A DNA stretch of 6,559 nucleotides from an uncultured bacterium. GTDB taxonomy: Bacteria; Methylomirabilota; Methylomirabilia; Rokubacteriales; CSP1-6. A program made the position numbers and the translations under genes. The DNA lies in NCBI GenBank assembly GCA_946479205.1, contig CAMLFJ010000201.1:1-6559 (forward strand), read 5' to 3'. Below the pieces are notes generated by a model. It was not told the origin of the DNA. It saw only the letters and a list, made by a program, of their open reading frames with translations, and did not search any database. Numbering within the stretch: the stretch's first letter is position 1; every line of letters begins with the position of its first letter. Below, one piece after another: positions 1-6,559 of the stretch.

Positions 1-2
1 GG

Positions 3-95
3 TGCTGGACCTCGACGGCTAGCGCGCGGCCCGTCCGGCACGACAACTACGTGGGGCCCTGGTTCAGCAGCTTCCTGAAGCGCCGCGGCCTCTGA
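3..95 (+). CDS. C-terminal fragment of an unidentified protein (partial, cut by left edge)
   Basis: An open frame enters from the left edge and ends at TGA 93-95, giving 30 residues that end HDNYVGPWFSSFLKRRGL. Support is compositional: 29 of its 30 codons end in G or C, as in the confirmed genes of this window, whereas frame 1 over the same bases has many A/T third positions. The tail mixes aromatic residues with a basic end and resembles a real C-terminus, but I do not recognise the family. A competing reading is frame 2, which encodes VLDLDG and stops at TAG 20-22; that could be the true end of a gene, or the two frames could be one gene with a frameshift near base 20. It would run towards the kinase gene, with 75 bp between the two stop codons. 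Confidence 0.4.
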   Translation, partial: CWTSTASARPVRHDNYVGPWFSSFLKRRGL

Positions 96-141
96 TCGCG
101 TGAGACGCCCCCGCGCGGCCGGCGGCGCGCTGCTGGTGTCC

Positions 142-170
142 CCTGAGGCTGCTCGCGGAGCCCGCGGGCC

Positions 171-175
<5 letters not shown>
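142..175. other. GC-rich hairpin at the 3' end of the kinase gene
   Basis: CCTGAGGC (142-149) is perfectly complementary to GCCTCAGG (168-175), and a further 5-bp stem, CGCGG (154-158) with CCGCG (162-166), closes on a 3-base loop. The structure includes the kinase stop codon (171-173) and lies in the spacer between two apparently convergent genes. No T-run follows on either strand, so it is not a canonical intrinsic terminator. It may help transcript ends to form or be protected, but in DNA this GC-rich short hairpins also arise by chance. Confidence 0.3.
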
Positions 176-2339
<2,164 letters not shown>

Positions 2340-2346
2340 GGGTGGC

Positions 2347-2371
2347 GGGCGGCTCCGGTCACCGGCCGCCC
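2347..2371 (-). promoter_or_regulatory. Intercistronic hairpin with the upstream stop codon as its loop
   Basis: In the minus-strand transcript GGGCGG (2371-2366) pairs with CCGCCC (2352-2347) and CCGG (2365-2362) pairs with CCGG (2358-2355). The result is a 10-bp all-GC stem interrupted only by a 2-base AG bulge. The three loop bases (2361-2359) are exactly the UGA stop codon of the oxidoreductase gene. The stem ends 7 bases before the kinase AUG and covers the place where a ribosome-binding site would be. No U-run follows, so a terminator is unlikely. I infer a translational-coupling or damping element; the pairing itself is directly visible. Confidence 0.45.
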
Positions 2372-3372
2372 GCGAGGGCGGGCGCGACCTCGGCGAGGAA
2401 CCGCCTGAGCTGGCCGCGCTGATCCCACGACGTGAGCCGGAGCGCGATGTGACCGAGACCCGCCTCCGCGTACTCGCGCAGCTCCGCGATGCACTGGGCC
2501 GGAGTCCCCGCCACCGTCCACCCCTCCACGAAGGCGGGCGAGAACTTCGACGTGTAGTAGGTGTCGAGGAACGTCTTGCTCTCCTCGAGCGCCTGCTGCC
2601 GGTCCTCGTTGATGTTGATGTTGTGGTACAGCGCGCTGCCGAGGGCGTCCGGGTTACGACCCTCCTCCCGCGCCATCTTCGCGATGCGCGCCCACTGCTC
2701 GCGGAACTGGGCCGGGCTCACCTTGTTGGTCATCCAGCCGTCCGCGTAGCGGGCGACCCGGCGGAACCCGCGCTCGACCGCCGCGTCGGACGCGCTGGCC
2801 CCGCCCTTCCAGGTGAGGCCGGTCGGGTTGCTCGCGATCCAGATCGGGCACGGCTGCTGGACCGGCCGGGGCTCGATCTTGACGCCCTCGAACTGGTAGA
2901 ACTCGCCCTGATGCGAGACCTTCTCCCCGCCGAAGACCTTCCGCAGGATCTGGATGCCCTCTTCCATGCGGCCGACGCGCTCGCTCGAGCGCACGCCCAT
3001 GACCTTGTGCTCGAGGGCCTGCGCGGCGCTCTGCTCGTCGGGCCCGCCCAGGCAGACCGCGAGCCACGACCGACCACCCGAGAGCAGGTCGAGGCTCGCC
3101 CACTGCTGCGCGAAGAGCAGTGGGTGGCGGTGCACGAACGTGGCGAGGCAACCGACCGCGAGCTTGAGGCGCGACGTCGCGCCGGCGAGCGCGGAGAGCA
3201 GCGCCACCGCCTCGAGGCGCGGCTTGGCCAGGAGGCTGTCGCCCACCCAGAGCGCGTCGAAGGCGCCCGACGTCTCGGCCTGCTGCGACAGCTCGATCAG
3301 ATCGCGGGCCTGGATCGCGCCCAGCACCACCGCCCGATTCGCCAGGATCAGCCCGAAGGATGCGCGCGCCAT
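2359..3372 (-). CDS. LLM-class flavin-dependent oxidoreductase (luciferase-like/F420-type)
   Basis: A 337-residue cytoplasmic enzyme of the bacterial luciferase-like TIM-barrel family, which uses FMN or coenzyme F420 to oxidise or reduce small organic substrates. Family signatures in order: FDALWVGDSLLAKPRLEAV (38-56), the strand SRLKLAVGCLATFVHRHP (67-84), LDLLSGGRSWLAV (94-106), the lid and helix region with ERVGRMEEGIQILRKVF (131-147), GEFYQFEGVKIEPRPVQ (156-172), PIWIASN (176-182), RYADGWM (208-214), and a C-terminal VAGTPAQCIAELREYAEAGL (287-306). The length is normal for the family and the frame is intact. The ATG at 3372 is well supported: GGGAGGT lies 5 bases upstream, and a good sigma70-like promoter sits just beyond it. 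It is the first gene of a likely two-gene unit with the sensor kinase. The substrate cannot be deduced. FMN versus F420 is also undecided, since no F420 biosynthesis gene is in view. Confidence 0.92.
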   Translation of the reverse strand: MARASFGLILANRAVVLGAIQARDLIELSQQAETSGAFDALWVGDSLLAKPRLEAVALLSALAGATSRLKLAVGCLATFVHRHPLLFAQQWASLDLLSGGRSWLAVCLGGPDEQSAAQALEHKVMGVRSSERVGRMEEGIQILRKVFGGEKVSHQGEFYQFEGVKIEPRPVQQPCPIWIASNPTGLTWKGGASASDAAVERGFRRVARYADGWMTNKVSPAQFREQWARIAKMAREEGRNPDALGSALYHNININEDRQQALEESKTFLDTYYTSKFSPAFVEGWTVAGTPAQCIAELREYAEAGLGHIALRLTSWDQRGQLRRFLAEVAPALAGGR

Positions 3373-3377
3373 GAACC

Positions 3378-3384
3378 ACCTCCC
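3378..3384 (-). promoter_or_regulatory. Shine-Dalgarno of the LLM oxidoreductase gene
   Basis: The minus strand reads GGGAGGT followed by 5 bases (GGTTC) and ATG. This is close to the anti-SD consensus at near-ideal spacing and decides the start at 3372. It is the strongest ribosome-binding site in the window. Confidence 0.8.
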
Positions 3385-3390
3385 GGCGTC

Positions 3391-3419
3391 AATCTAGGGG
3401 TCACGACGGAGCACGTCAA
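3391..3419 (-). promoter_or_regulatory. Sigma70-like promoter for the oxidoreductase-kinase unit
   Basis: On the minus strand TTGACG (3419-3414; 5 of 6 to TTGACA) is followed by exactly 17 bases and TAGATT (3396-3391; 4 of 6 to TATAAT, keeping T1, A2, A4 and T6). The predicted transcription start is near 3384, leaving a leader of only about 12 bases that begins at the Shine-Dalgarno. Both hexamers stand out against the very GC-rich background. A second TTGACG on the same strand (3392-3387) overlaps the -10 region and may be part of an operator. Confidence 0.6.
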
Positions 3420-3429
3420 GCGCGAGGCA

Positions 3430-3458
3430 TTGACGCCCGGTGACTCCTCGGCTACGGT
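3430..3458 (+). promoter_or_regulatory. Sigma70-like promoter for the EamA transporter
   Basis: TTGACG (3430-3435) is followed by a 17-base spacer and TACGGT (3453-3458; T1, A2 and T6 match the -10 consensus). The predicted start of transcription is near 3465, just ahead of the AGAGG ribosome-binding site at 3470-3474. The -10 box is weaker than that of the opposing promoter, which suggests lower basal expression or a need for an activator. Its -35 box is 10 bp from the -35 box of the divergent promoter. Confidence 0.5.
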
Positions 3459-3478
3459 TTCCGGCGGACAGAGGATCG

Positions 3479-3517
3479 ATGATCGCTCAGCCGGCCTTCC
3501 CCGTGGTCCCCGCCTGA
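3479..3517 (+). CDS. 12-codon leader ORF or frameshifted true N-terminus of the EamA transporter
   Basis: The ATG at 3479 has a Shine-Dalgarno (AGAGG, 3470-3474) 4 bases upstream and lies just after the predicted promoter. It encodes MIAQPAFPVVPA and stops at TGA 3515-3517. Eleven of its 12 codons end in G or C, as expected of coding sequence here, whereas the transporter's own frame over the same bases has many A/T third positions. One added base near 3513 would join it to the transporter as ...VVPA-LTWFALSL. I therefore read it as the transporter's original start with a one-base deletion (real, or a sequencing error). The alternative is a leader peptide whose TGA overlaps a CTG start and couples translation. 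Confidence 0.45.
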   Translation: MIAQPAFPVVPA

Positions 3518-4389
3518 CCTGGTTCGCGTTGTCGCTCGGCGCGGCGCTCACCCAGGCCGTGCAGTTCGCCGTCGTCAAGGGCCGGGCCCGCGAGATCCCC
3601 CCGCTGGTGATCGTGGCGTGGACCCAGGGAGTGGCCTGCCTCGCGTGGGTCGTCTTCTTCCTGATCTCGGGCCACGCGTTCGTGCCGCCCGGCACCGCCT
3701 GGCCCGCGATCGCCGCCTCGTCCCTGCTCGTGATCGGCATGAGCGGGCTGCTCGCGCGGGCGAGCGCGCGGGGCGACATCTCGATCGTGGGACCGATCCT
3801 GGCCCTGAGCCCGATCTTCACGATCCTCCCGGACGCGGTGCTCTCGGGCGGGTGGCCGAGCGCGCTCGGCTGGGTCGGTCTCGCCCTGTCGCTGACCGGC
3901 ACCGTCAGCCTCTCGGCCGGGCCGGGGGCCGCGGGTCTGCTCGGTCGCGTTCGCGTCCTCTTCGCGCGCCGTGATGCGCTCGACGCGCTCGGCGCCGCGT
4001 TCTTCCTGGGCTTCCTCGCGGCGGTGGACCGCTGGGCCGCGCTGGCCATCGGACCGCCGAGCTACCTCGTGTCCTCGCACGGCACCACCGCGGTGGTCAC
4101 CACCCTGGTCGTGCTGCTGACCAACCCGCGCGGGCTCGCGGCCAGCGTGGCGCCGCGCAACCTGGTCACGCTGGTGAGCCACGGGCTCCTCGGCGTCACC
4201 GGCACCGGGATGCAGACGCACGCCCTCACGATGGCGCCCGCGGCCTACGTGAACGCGATCCGCCGCATGTCGGCCGTGCTGGCCGTCCTCCTCGGCCGCA
4301 CCCTCTTCGGCGAGCCCGACCTCGCCCGCCGCCTCGCCGCCGCCCTCCTCGCCTGCCTCGGCGCCGCCTGCCTCCTCCTCGCCAAGTAG
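3514..4389 (+). CDS. EamA/DMT-superfamily membrane transporter (start uncertain)
   Basis: About 291 residues of a drug/metabolite-transporter-type permease of the inner membrane, a family that usually exports or exchanges amino acids, nucleosides or other small metabolites. Two EamA repeats of about five hydrophobic helices each are visible. The first opens TWFALSLGAALTQAVQFAVVK and continues through the WPAIAASSLLVIGMSGLLA and GPILALSPIFTILPDAVLSG segments. The second runs from DALGAAFFLGFLAAV to the typical ending YVNAIRRMSAVLAVLLGRTLFGE followed by a last Ala/Leu helix. The coordinate given is the first in-frame codon (CTG) before helix 1, because no convincing in-frame ATG, GTG or TTG exists. 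The well-placed ATG at 3479 is one base out of frame, and TTG 3430 would lie in the promoter. The open frame upstream of 3430 is only antisense to the oxidoreductase gene. The gene is divergent from the oxidoreductase and convergent with the ABC operon. The substrate is not predictable. Confidence 0.85.
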   Translation: MTWFALSLGAALTQAVQFAVVKGRAREIPPLVIVAWTQGVACLAWVVFFLISGHAFVPPGTAWPAIAASSLLVIGMSGLLARASARGDISIVGPILALSPIFTILPDAVLSGGWPSALGWVGLALSLTGTVSLSAGPGAAGLLGRVRVLFARRDALDALGAAFFLGFLAAVDRWAALAIGPPSYLVSSHGTTAVVTTLVVLLTNPRGLAASVAPRNLVTLVSHGLLGVTGTGMQTHALTMAPAAYVNAIRRMSAVLAVLLGRTLFGEPDLARRLAAALLACLGAACLLLAK

Positions 4390-4405
4390 TCGGGGGCGAA
4401 GCAGC

Positions 4406-4480
4406 GGGGTCAGGTCTTGAATTACGACATTTCGAGCCGACGCTTATCCGGTGAAATGTAGGAATTCAAGACCTGACCCC
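4406..4480. repeat. 75-bp palindromic REP/MITE-like element
   Basis: The 18-base arm GGGGTCAGGTCTTGAATT (4406-4423) is a perfect inverted repeat of 4463-4480. Inside it, ACATTTC (4427-4433) pairs with GAAATGT (4453-4459), and CCG (4437-4439) pairs with CGG (4449-4451) around a 9-base loop. Only a 3-by-3 internal loop and a small bulge interrupt the folding. The element is more AT-rich than its surroundings and fills most of the 94-bp spacer between two convergent genes, starting 16 bp after one stop codon and ending 3 bp before the other. From memory, similar GGGGTCAGGTCTTGAA ends recur in many bacterial genomes near IS200-like REP-associated (RAYT) transposases. I infer a non-autonomous mobile palindrome; no transposase is in the window. 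It may also block read-through between the convergent genes, although no T-run follows the stem. Confidence 0.75.
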
Positions 4481-4483
4481 AGG

Positions 4484-5446
4484 CTAGTCGTAGAGGTGGC
4501 AGGCGGTGAGGTGGGCGGCGGTGGCGCGGAGGGCCGGCGGCTCAGTAGCGCAGCGGGGCATGACGTGGGGGCAGCGCGTGTGGAAGCGGCAGCCGGCGGG
4601 CGGGGCGAGCGGGCTCGGCACCTCGCCCGAGATCACGATCTCCTCGCGAGGCGTGTCGAAGTCGACCGGCAGCGCGGCCGCGAAGAGGGCCTGCGTGTAC
4701 GGATGGCGCGGCTCGAGCGCCACCGCCGCCGCATCGCCCCACTCCACGATCTGGCCCAGGTACATCACCGCGATGGTGTGGCTCATGTGGGCGACCGCGG
4801 CGAGGTCGTGGGCGATGAACAGGTACGATACGCCGAGCCGCTCCTGCAGGTCGCGCAGCAGATTCAGGATCTGCGCGCGGATGGAGACGTCGAGCGCGGA
4901 GACCGGCTCGTCCAGCACCACGAGACGCGGGGACAGGGCCAGCGCCCGCGCGATGGCCACGCGCTGCCGCTGGCCGCCGGAGAACTCGTGCGGGAACAGC
5001 TCGGCCGCGCGGGCGGGCAGGCCGACCAGGTCCAGCAGCTCGAGCACGCGCCGCCCGCGCGCGGTCCGGTCCATCGGCTCGTTGATCACGAGGGGCTCGG
5101 CCACGATGGATCCAACGCGCATGCGCGGGTCGAGCGAGGCGTAGGGGTCCTGGAACACGGCCTGGATCGACCGGCGATAGCGCCGGAGCCCGGCCCGATC
5201 GAGCGTCAGCACGTCCTCGTCCTGGAAGCGAATGGCCCCCGCGGTCGGCCGCTCGAGTCCCAGCACCAGCCTGGACGTGGTGGTCTTCCCGCAGCCCGAC
5301 TCGCCCACCAGCCCGAAGGTGGTCCCGGCCTCGATCGTGAACGAGATCGAATCGACCGCGCGGACCAGCCCGGTGGACCGGCCGAGCAGCCCGCGGCGCA
5401 CCGGGAAGTGCTTGGTCAGCCCCGCCACCTCGAGCAGCGCGCTCAC
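4484..5446 (-). CDS. Dipeptide/oligopeptide ABC transporter ATP-binding protein, DppF/OppF-type
   Basis: A 320-residue cytoplasmic ATPase that hydrolyses ATP to drive import by a Dpp/Opp-type (peptide, nickel or opine) ABC transporter. Walker A is GESGCGKTT (48-56), the Q-loop FQDPYASLDP contains Q99, the ABC signature is FSGGQRQR (155-162), Walker B is LVVLDEP (175-181, catalytic E180), the D-loop is SALD and the switch histidine is H213. The VFQDPYASLDPRM stretch and HEFSGGQRQR identify the F-type subunit. The C-terminal oligopeptide-transporter domain follows HPYTQALFAA and carries C286, C292, C299 and C316. The start is GTG 5446, which overlaps the TGA of the upstream ATPase gene as GTGA, a sign of translational coupling. 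The open frame does extend upstream to 6265, but that part is an out-of-frame reading of the neighbouring gene. It is the last gene of the operon, with the palindromic element 3 bp beyond its TAG stop. Confidence 0.95.
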   Translation of the reverse strand: MSALLEVAGLTKHFPVRRGLLGRSTGLVRAVDSISFTIEAGTTFGLVGESGCGKTTTSRLVLGLERPTAGAIRFQDEDVLTLDRAGLRRYRRSIQAVFQDPYASLDPRMRVGSIVAEPLVINEPMDRTARGRRVLELLDLVGLPARAAELFPHEFSGGQRQRVAIARALALSPRLVVLDEPVSALDVSIRAQILNLLRDLQERLGVSYLFIAHDLAAVAHMSHTIAVMYLGQIVEWGDAAAVALEPRHPYTQALFAAALPVDFDTPREEIVISGEVPSPLAPPAGCRFHTRCPHVMPRCATEPPALRATAAHLTACHLYD

Positions 5447-6447
5447 GCCGGCGTCTCGAGCCAGCAGCGCGCCACGTGCCCGTCGCCGACCGGCCGCTCG
5501 GGCGGCGCCTCCACCCGGCACCGCTCCATGACGTGCGGGCATCGCGGGGCGAACGCGCACCCGCCGGGCAGCCGCGCCAGATCCGGCGGCTGGCCCTCGA
5601 TGGCGGTGAGACGCGCCGCGCGCGCGCCGAGCCGCGGGATGGACTCGAGCAGCGCCCGGCTGTAGGGATGCGCGGGCCGCGTGAAGAGGCGCCGCACCGG
5701 CCCCATCTCGACGATGCGCCCGGCGTACATCACGGCCACCCGGTCGCAGATCTTCGCCACGATCCCGAGATTGTGCGTGACGAAGATCAGGGCGAACCGG
5801 TGGCGCTGCTGCAGCTCCTTGAGCAGACCCAGGTACTGGGCCTGGATCGTGAGGTCGAGGCTCGTGGTCGGCTCGTCCGCGATGAGCAGCCGCGGCGGCG
5901 CCGCGATGGCCATGGCCCCGACCACCCGCTGGCGCATTCCACCCGAGAGCTGGTGCGGGAACGCGCGCAGACGCTGGGCGGGCGACGGGATGCGCACCGC
6001 AGCGAGCAGCGCGACCGCCCGGTCGGTCAGCGCCGCCCCCCGGAGGCCGTGATAGAGCGCGACCGGCTCGCGCATCTGCATGCCGATGGAGAACACCGGG
6101 TTGAGCGAGCTCATCGGGTCCTGCAGGATCATGCCGATCCGCCGGCCGCGGATCCGCCGCATCTCGTTCTCGCTCCGGGTCAGCACGTCCTCCCCGTCGA
6201 GCAGCACCTGCCCGCCCAGGATGCGCGCGGCGGGCCGCGGCACCAGCCGCACCAGGCTCAGGCACGTCATGCTCTTGCCCGAGCCCGATTCGCCGACGAG
6301 CCCGAGGGTCTCCCCTTCCCCGATCGCGAACGAGACCCCGTCCACCGCCCGCACGGTGCCCCAGCGGGTGACCAGGTGGGTGCGGAGCTCGCGGACGTCG
6401 ATGACGAATGGGGCCACGGGGGGTGGGGTCACGGGGGACGGCGTCAC
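5443..6447 (-). CDS. Dipeptide/oligopeptide ABC transporter ATP-binding protein, DppD/OppD-type
   Basis: A 334-residue cytoplasmic ATPase, the D-type partner of the ATPase that follows it. Walker A is GESGSGKS (52-59), the Q-loop LQDPMSSLNPVFSIG contains Q109, the signature is LSGGMRQR (167-174), Walker B is LLIADEP (187-193, E192), the D-loop is TTSLDLT (usually TTALDVT) and the switch histidine is H225 in FVTHNLG. LQDPMSSLNP and HQLSGGMRQRV are diagnostic of the D subunit. The C-terminal domain after HPYSRALLESIP has C297, C303, C310 and C328. The start is uncertain. GTG 6447 gives a Pro/Thr-rich N-terminus, and GTG 6417, just before the first family strand (FVIDVRELRTH), would fit the usual length better. 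Neither has a recognisable Shine-Dalgarno, so coupling from the permease gene 14 bp upstream is likely. Its TGA overlaps the next GTG by 4 bases. Confidence 0.94.
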   Translation of the reverse strand: MTPSPVTPPPVAPFVIDVRELRTHLVTRWGTVRAVDGVSFAIGEGETLGLVGESGSGKSMTCLSLVRLVPRPAARILGGQVLLDGEDVLTRSENEMRRIRGRRIGMILQDPMSSLNPVFSIGMQMREPVALYHGLRGAALTDRAVALLAAVRIPSPAQRLRAFPHQLSGGMRQRVVGAMAIAAPPRLLIADEPTTSLDLTIQAQYLGLLKELQQRHRFALIFVTHNLGIVAKICDRVAVMYAGRIVEMGPVRRLFTRPAHPYSRALLESIPRLGARAARLTAIEGQPPDLARLPGGCAFAPRCPHVMERCRVEAPPERPVGDGHVARCWLETPA

Positions 6448-6461
6448 CGCGGGCCGGGCGC

Positions 6462-6559
6462 TCAGAGCTGGCGGAGCTTCGGGTCGAAGGTGTCGCGCAG
6501 CCAGTCGCCGAGCAGGTTGAAGGCGAGCACGACGAGGAGGATGGCGAGCCCGGGGAAGA
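6462..6559 (-). CDS. ABC transporter permease, DppC/OppC-type (C-terminal end, cut by right edge)
   Basis: Thirty-one complete codons and a TGA stop (6464-6462) remain of a gene that continues past the right edge. The residues [20 protein letters not shown], followed by [11 protein letters not shown], match the last transmembrane helix and conserved tail of DppC/OppC-family inner-membrane permeases, in which [19 protein letters not shown] is the usual form; here a W replaces the typical G. It precedes the two ATPase genes in the standard B-C-D-F order, which supports the call. The substrate-binding protein and DppB-type permease are expected further right. Confidence 0.85.
   Translation of the reverse strand, partial: FPGLAILLVVLAFNLLGDWLRDTFDPKLRQL

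Noticed and set aside
3430..3432. TTG as the in-frame start of the EamA transporter
   Set aside because: It coincides with a good -35 hexamer, its nearest purine-rich site is only 2 bases away, and the codons up to 3514 have many A/T third positions.
3487..4221. Minus-strand open frame opposite the transporter
   Set aside because: Arg/Glu/Gly-rich shadow with no recognisable domain; the plus strand has the expected hydrophobic helices.
4406..4480. Palindrome as a classical rho-independent terminator
   Set aside because: No T-run follows the stem on either strand, and the stem is much longer than usual, so a mobile palindromic repeat explains it better; some termination activity remains possible.
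4451..5665. Plus-strand open frame of 404 codons opposite the ATPase genes
   Set aside because: Low-complexity Arg/Gly/His/Gln translation antisense to two genes with intact Walker and signature motifs.
5447..6265. Upstream part of the 593-codon open frame that contains the F-type ATPase
   Set aside because: It is an alternate-frame reading of the D-type ATPase gene, Ala/Arg/Gly-rich and without motifs; the family N-terminus begins at GTG 5446.

Overview
This is a very GC-rich bacterial window in which almost every codon of the real genes ends in G or C. That codon bias, the mix of genes and the style of the palindromic repeat suggest a high-GC soil or groundwater bacterium, for example a Rokubacteria/Methylomirabilota-like or deltaproteobacterial lineage. 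The taxonomic guess is inference only. There is no rRNA, tRNA, CRISPR array, integrase or transposase gene here.

Layout. (1) Bases 3-95 (+) look like the last 30 codons of a gene entering from the left. (2) Bases 171-3372 (-) hold a two-gene unit: an LLM-class flavin-dependent oxidoreductase (3372 to 2359), then 19 bp, then a membrane-bound hybrid histidine kinase (2339 to 171; CHASE3, PAS, HisKA, HATPase, REC). A strong GC hairpin, whose loop is exactly the oxidoreductase stop codon, lies just before the kinase start. (3) Bases 3373-3478 are a compact divergent promoter region with two good sigma70-like promoters whose -35 boxes sit back to back 10 bp apart. (4) Bases 3479-4389 (+) hold an EamA/DMT-family transporter. 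Its best-supported ATG start is out of frame with the body of the gene, so the start carries either a one-base frameshift or a 12-codon leader ORF. (5) Bases 4390-4483 separate convergent genes and are mostly filled by one 75-bp palindromic REP/MITE-like element (4406-4480). (6) Bases 4484-6559 (-) are the distal end of a Dpp/Opp-type peptide (or nickel/solute) ABC importer operon: the C-terminus of a DppC/OppC-like permease, a DppD/OppD-like ATPase, and a DppF/OppF-like ATPase joined to it by a 4-bp GTGA overlap.

How the genes work together. The three ABC genes are clearly one machine: two different ATPases power a permease pair and a binding protein that lie beyond the right edge. The oxidoreductase and sensor kinase are probably co-transcribed, but the kinase's signal and target cannot be read from the sequence. 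The transporter is divergently transcribed from the oxidoreductase and may share regulation with it. I do not see a new multi-gene system. The most unusual signals are small ones: the palindromic element, the divergent promoter, the stop-codon hairpin and the transporter start.
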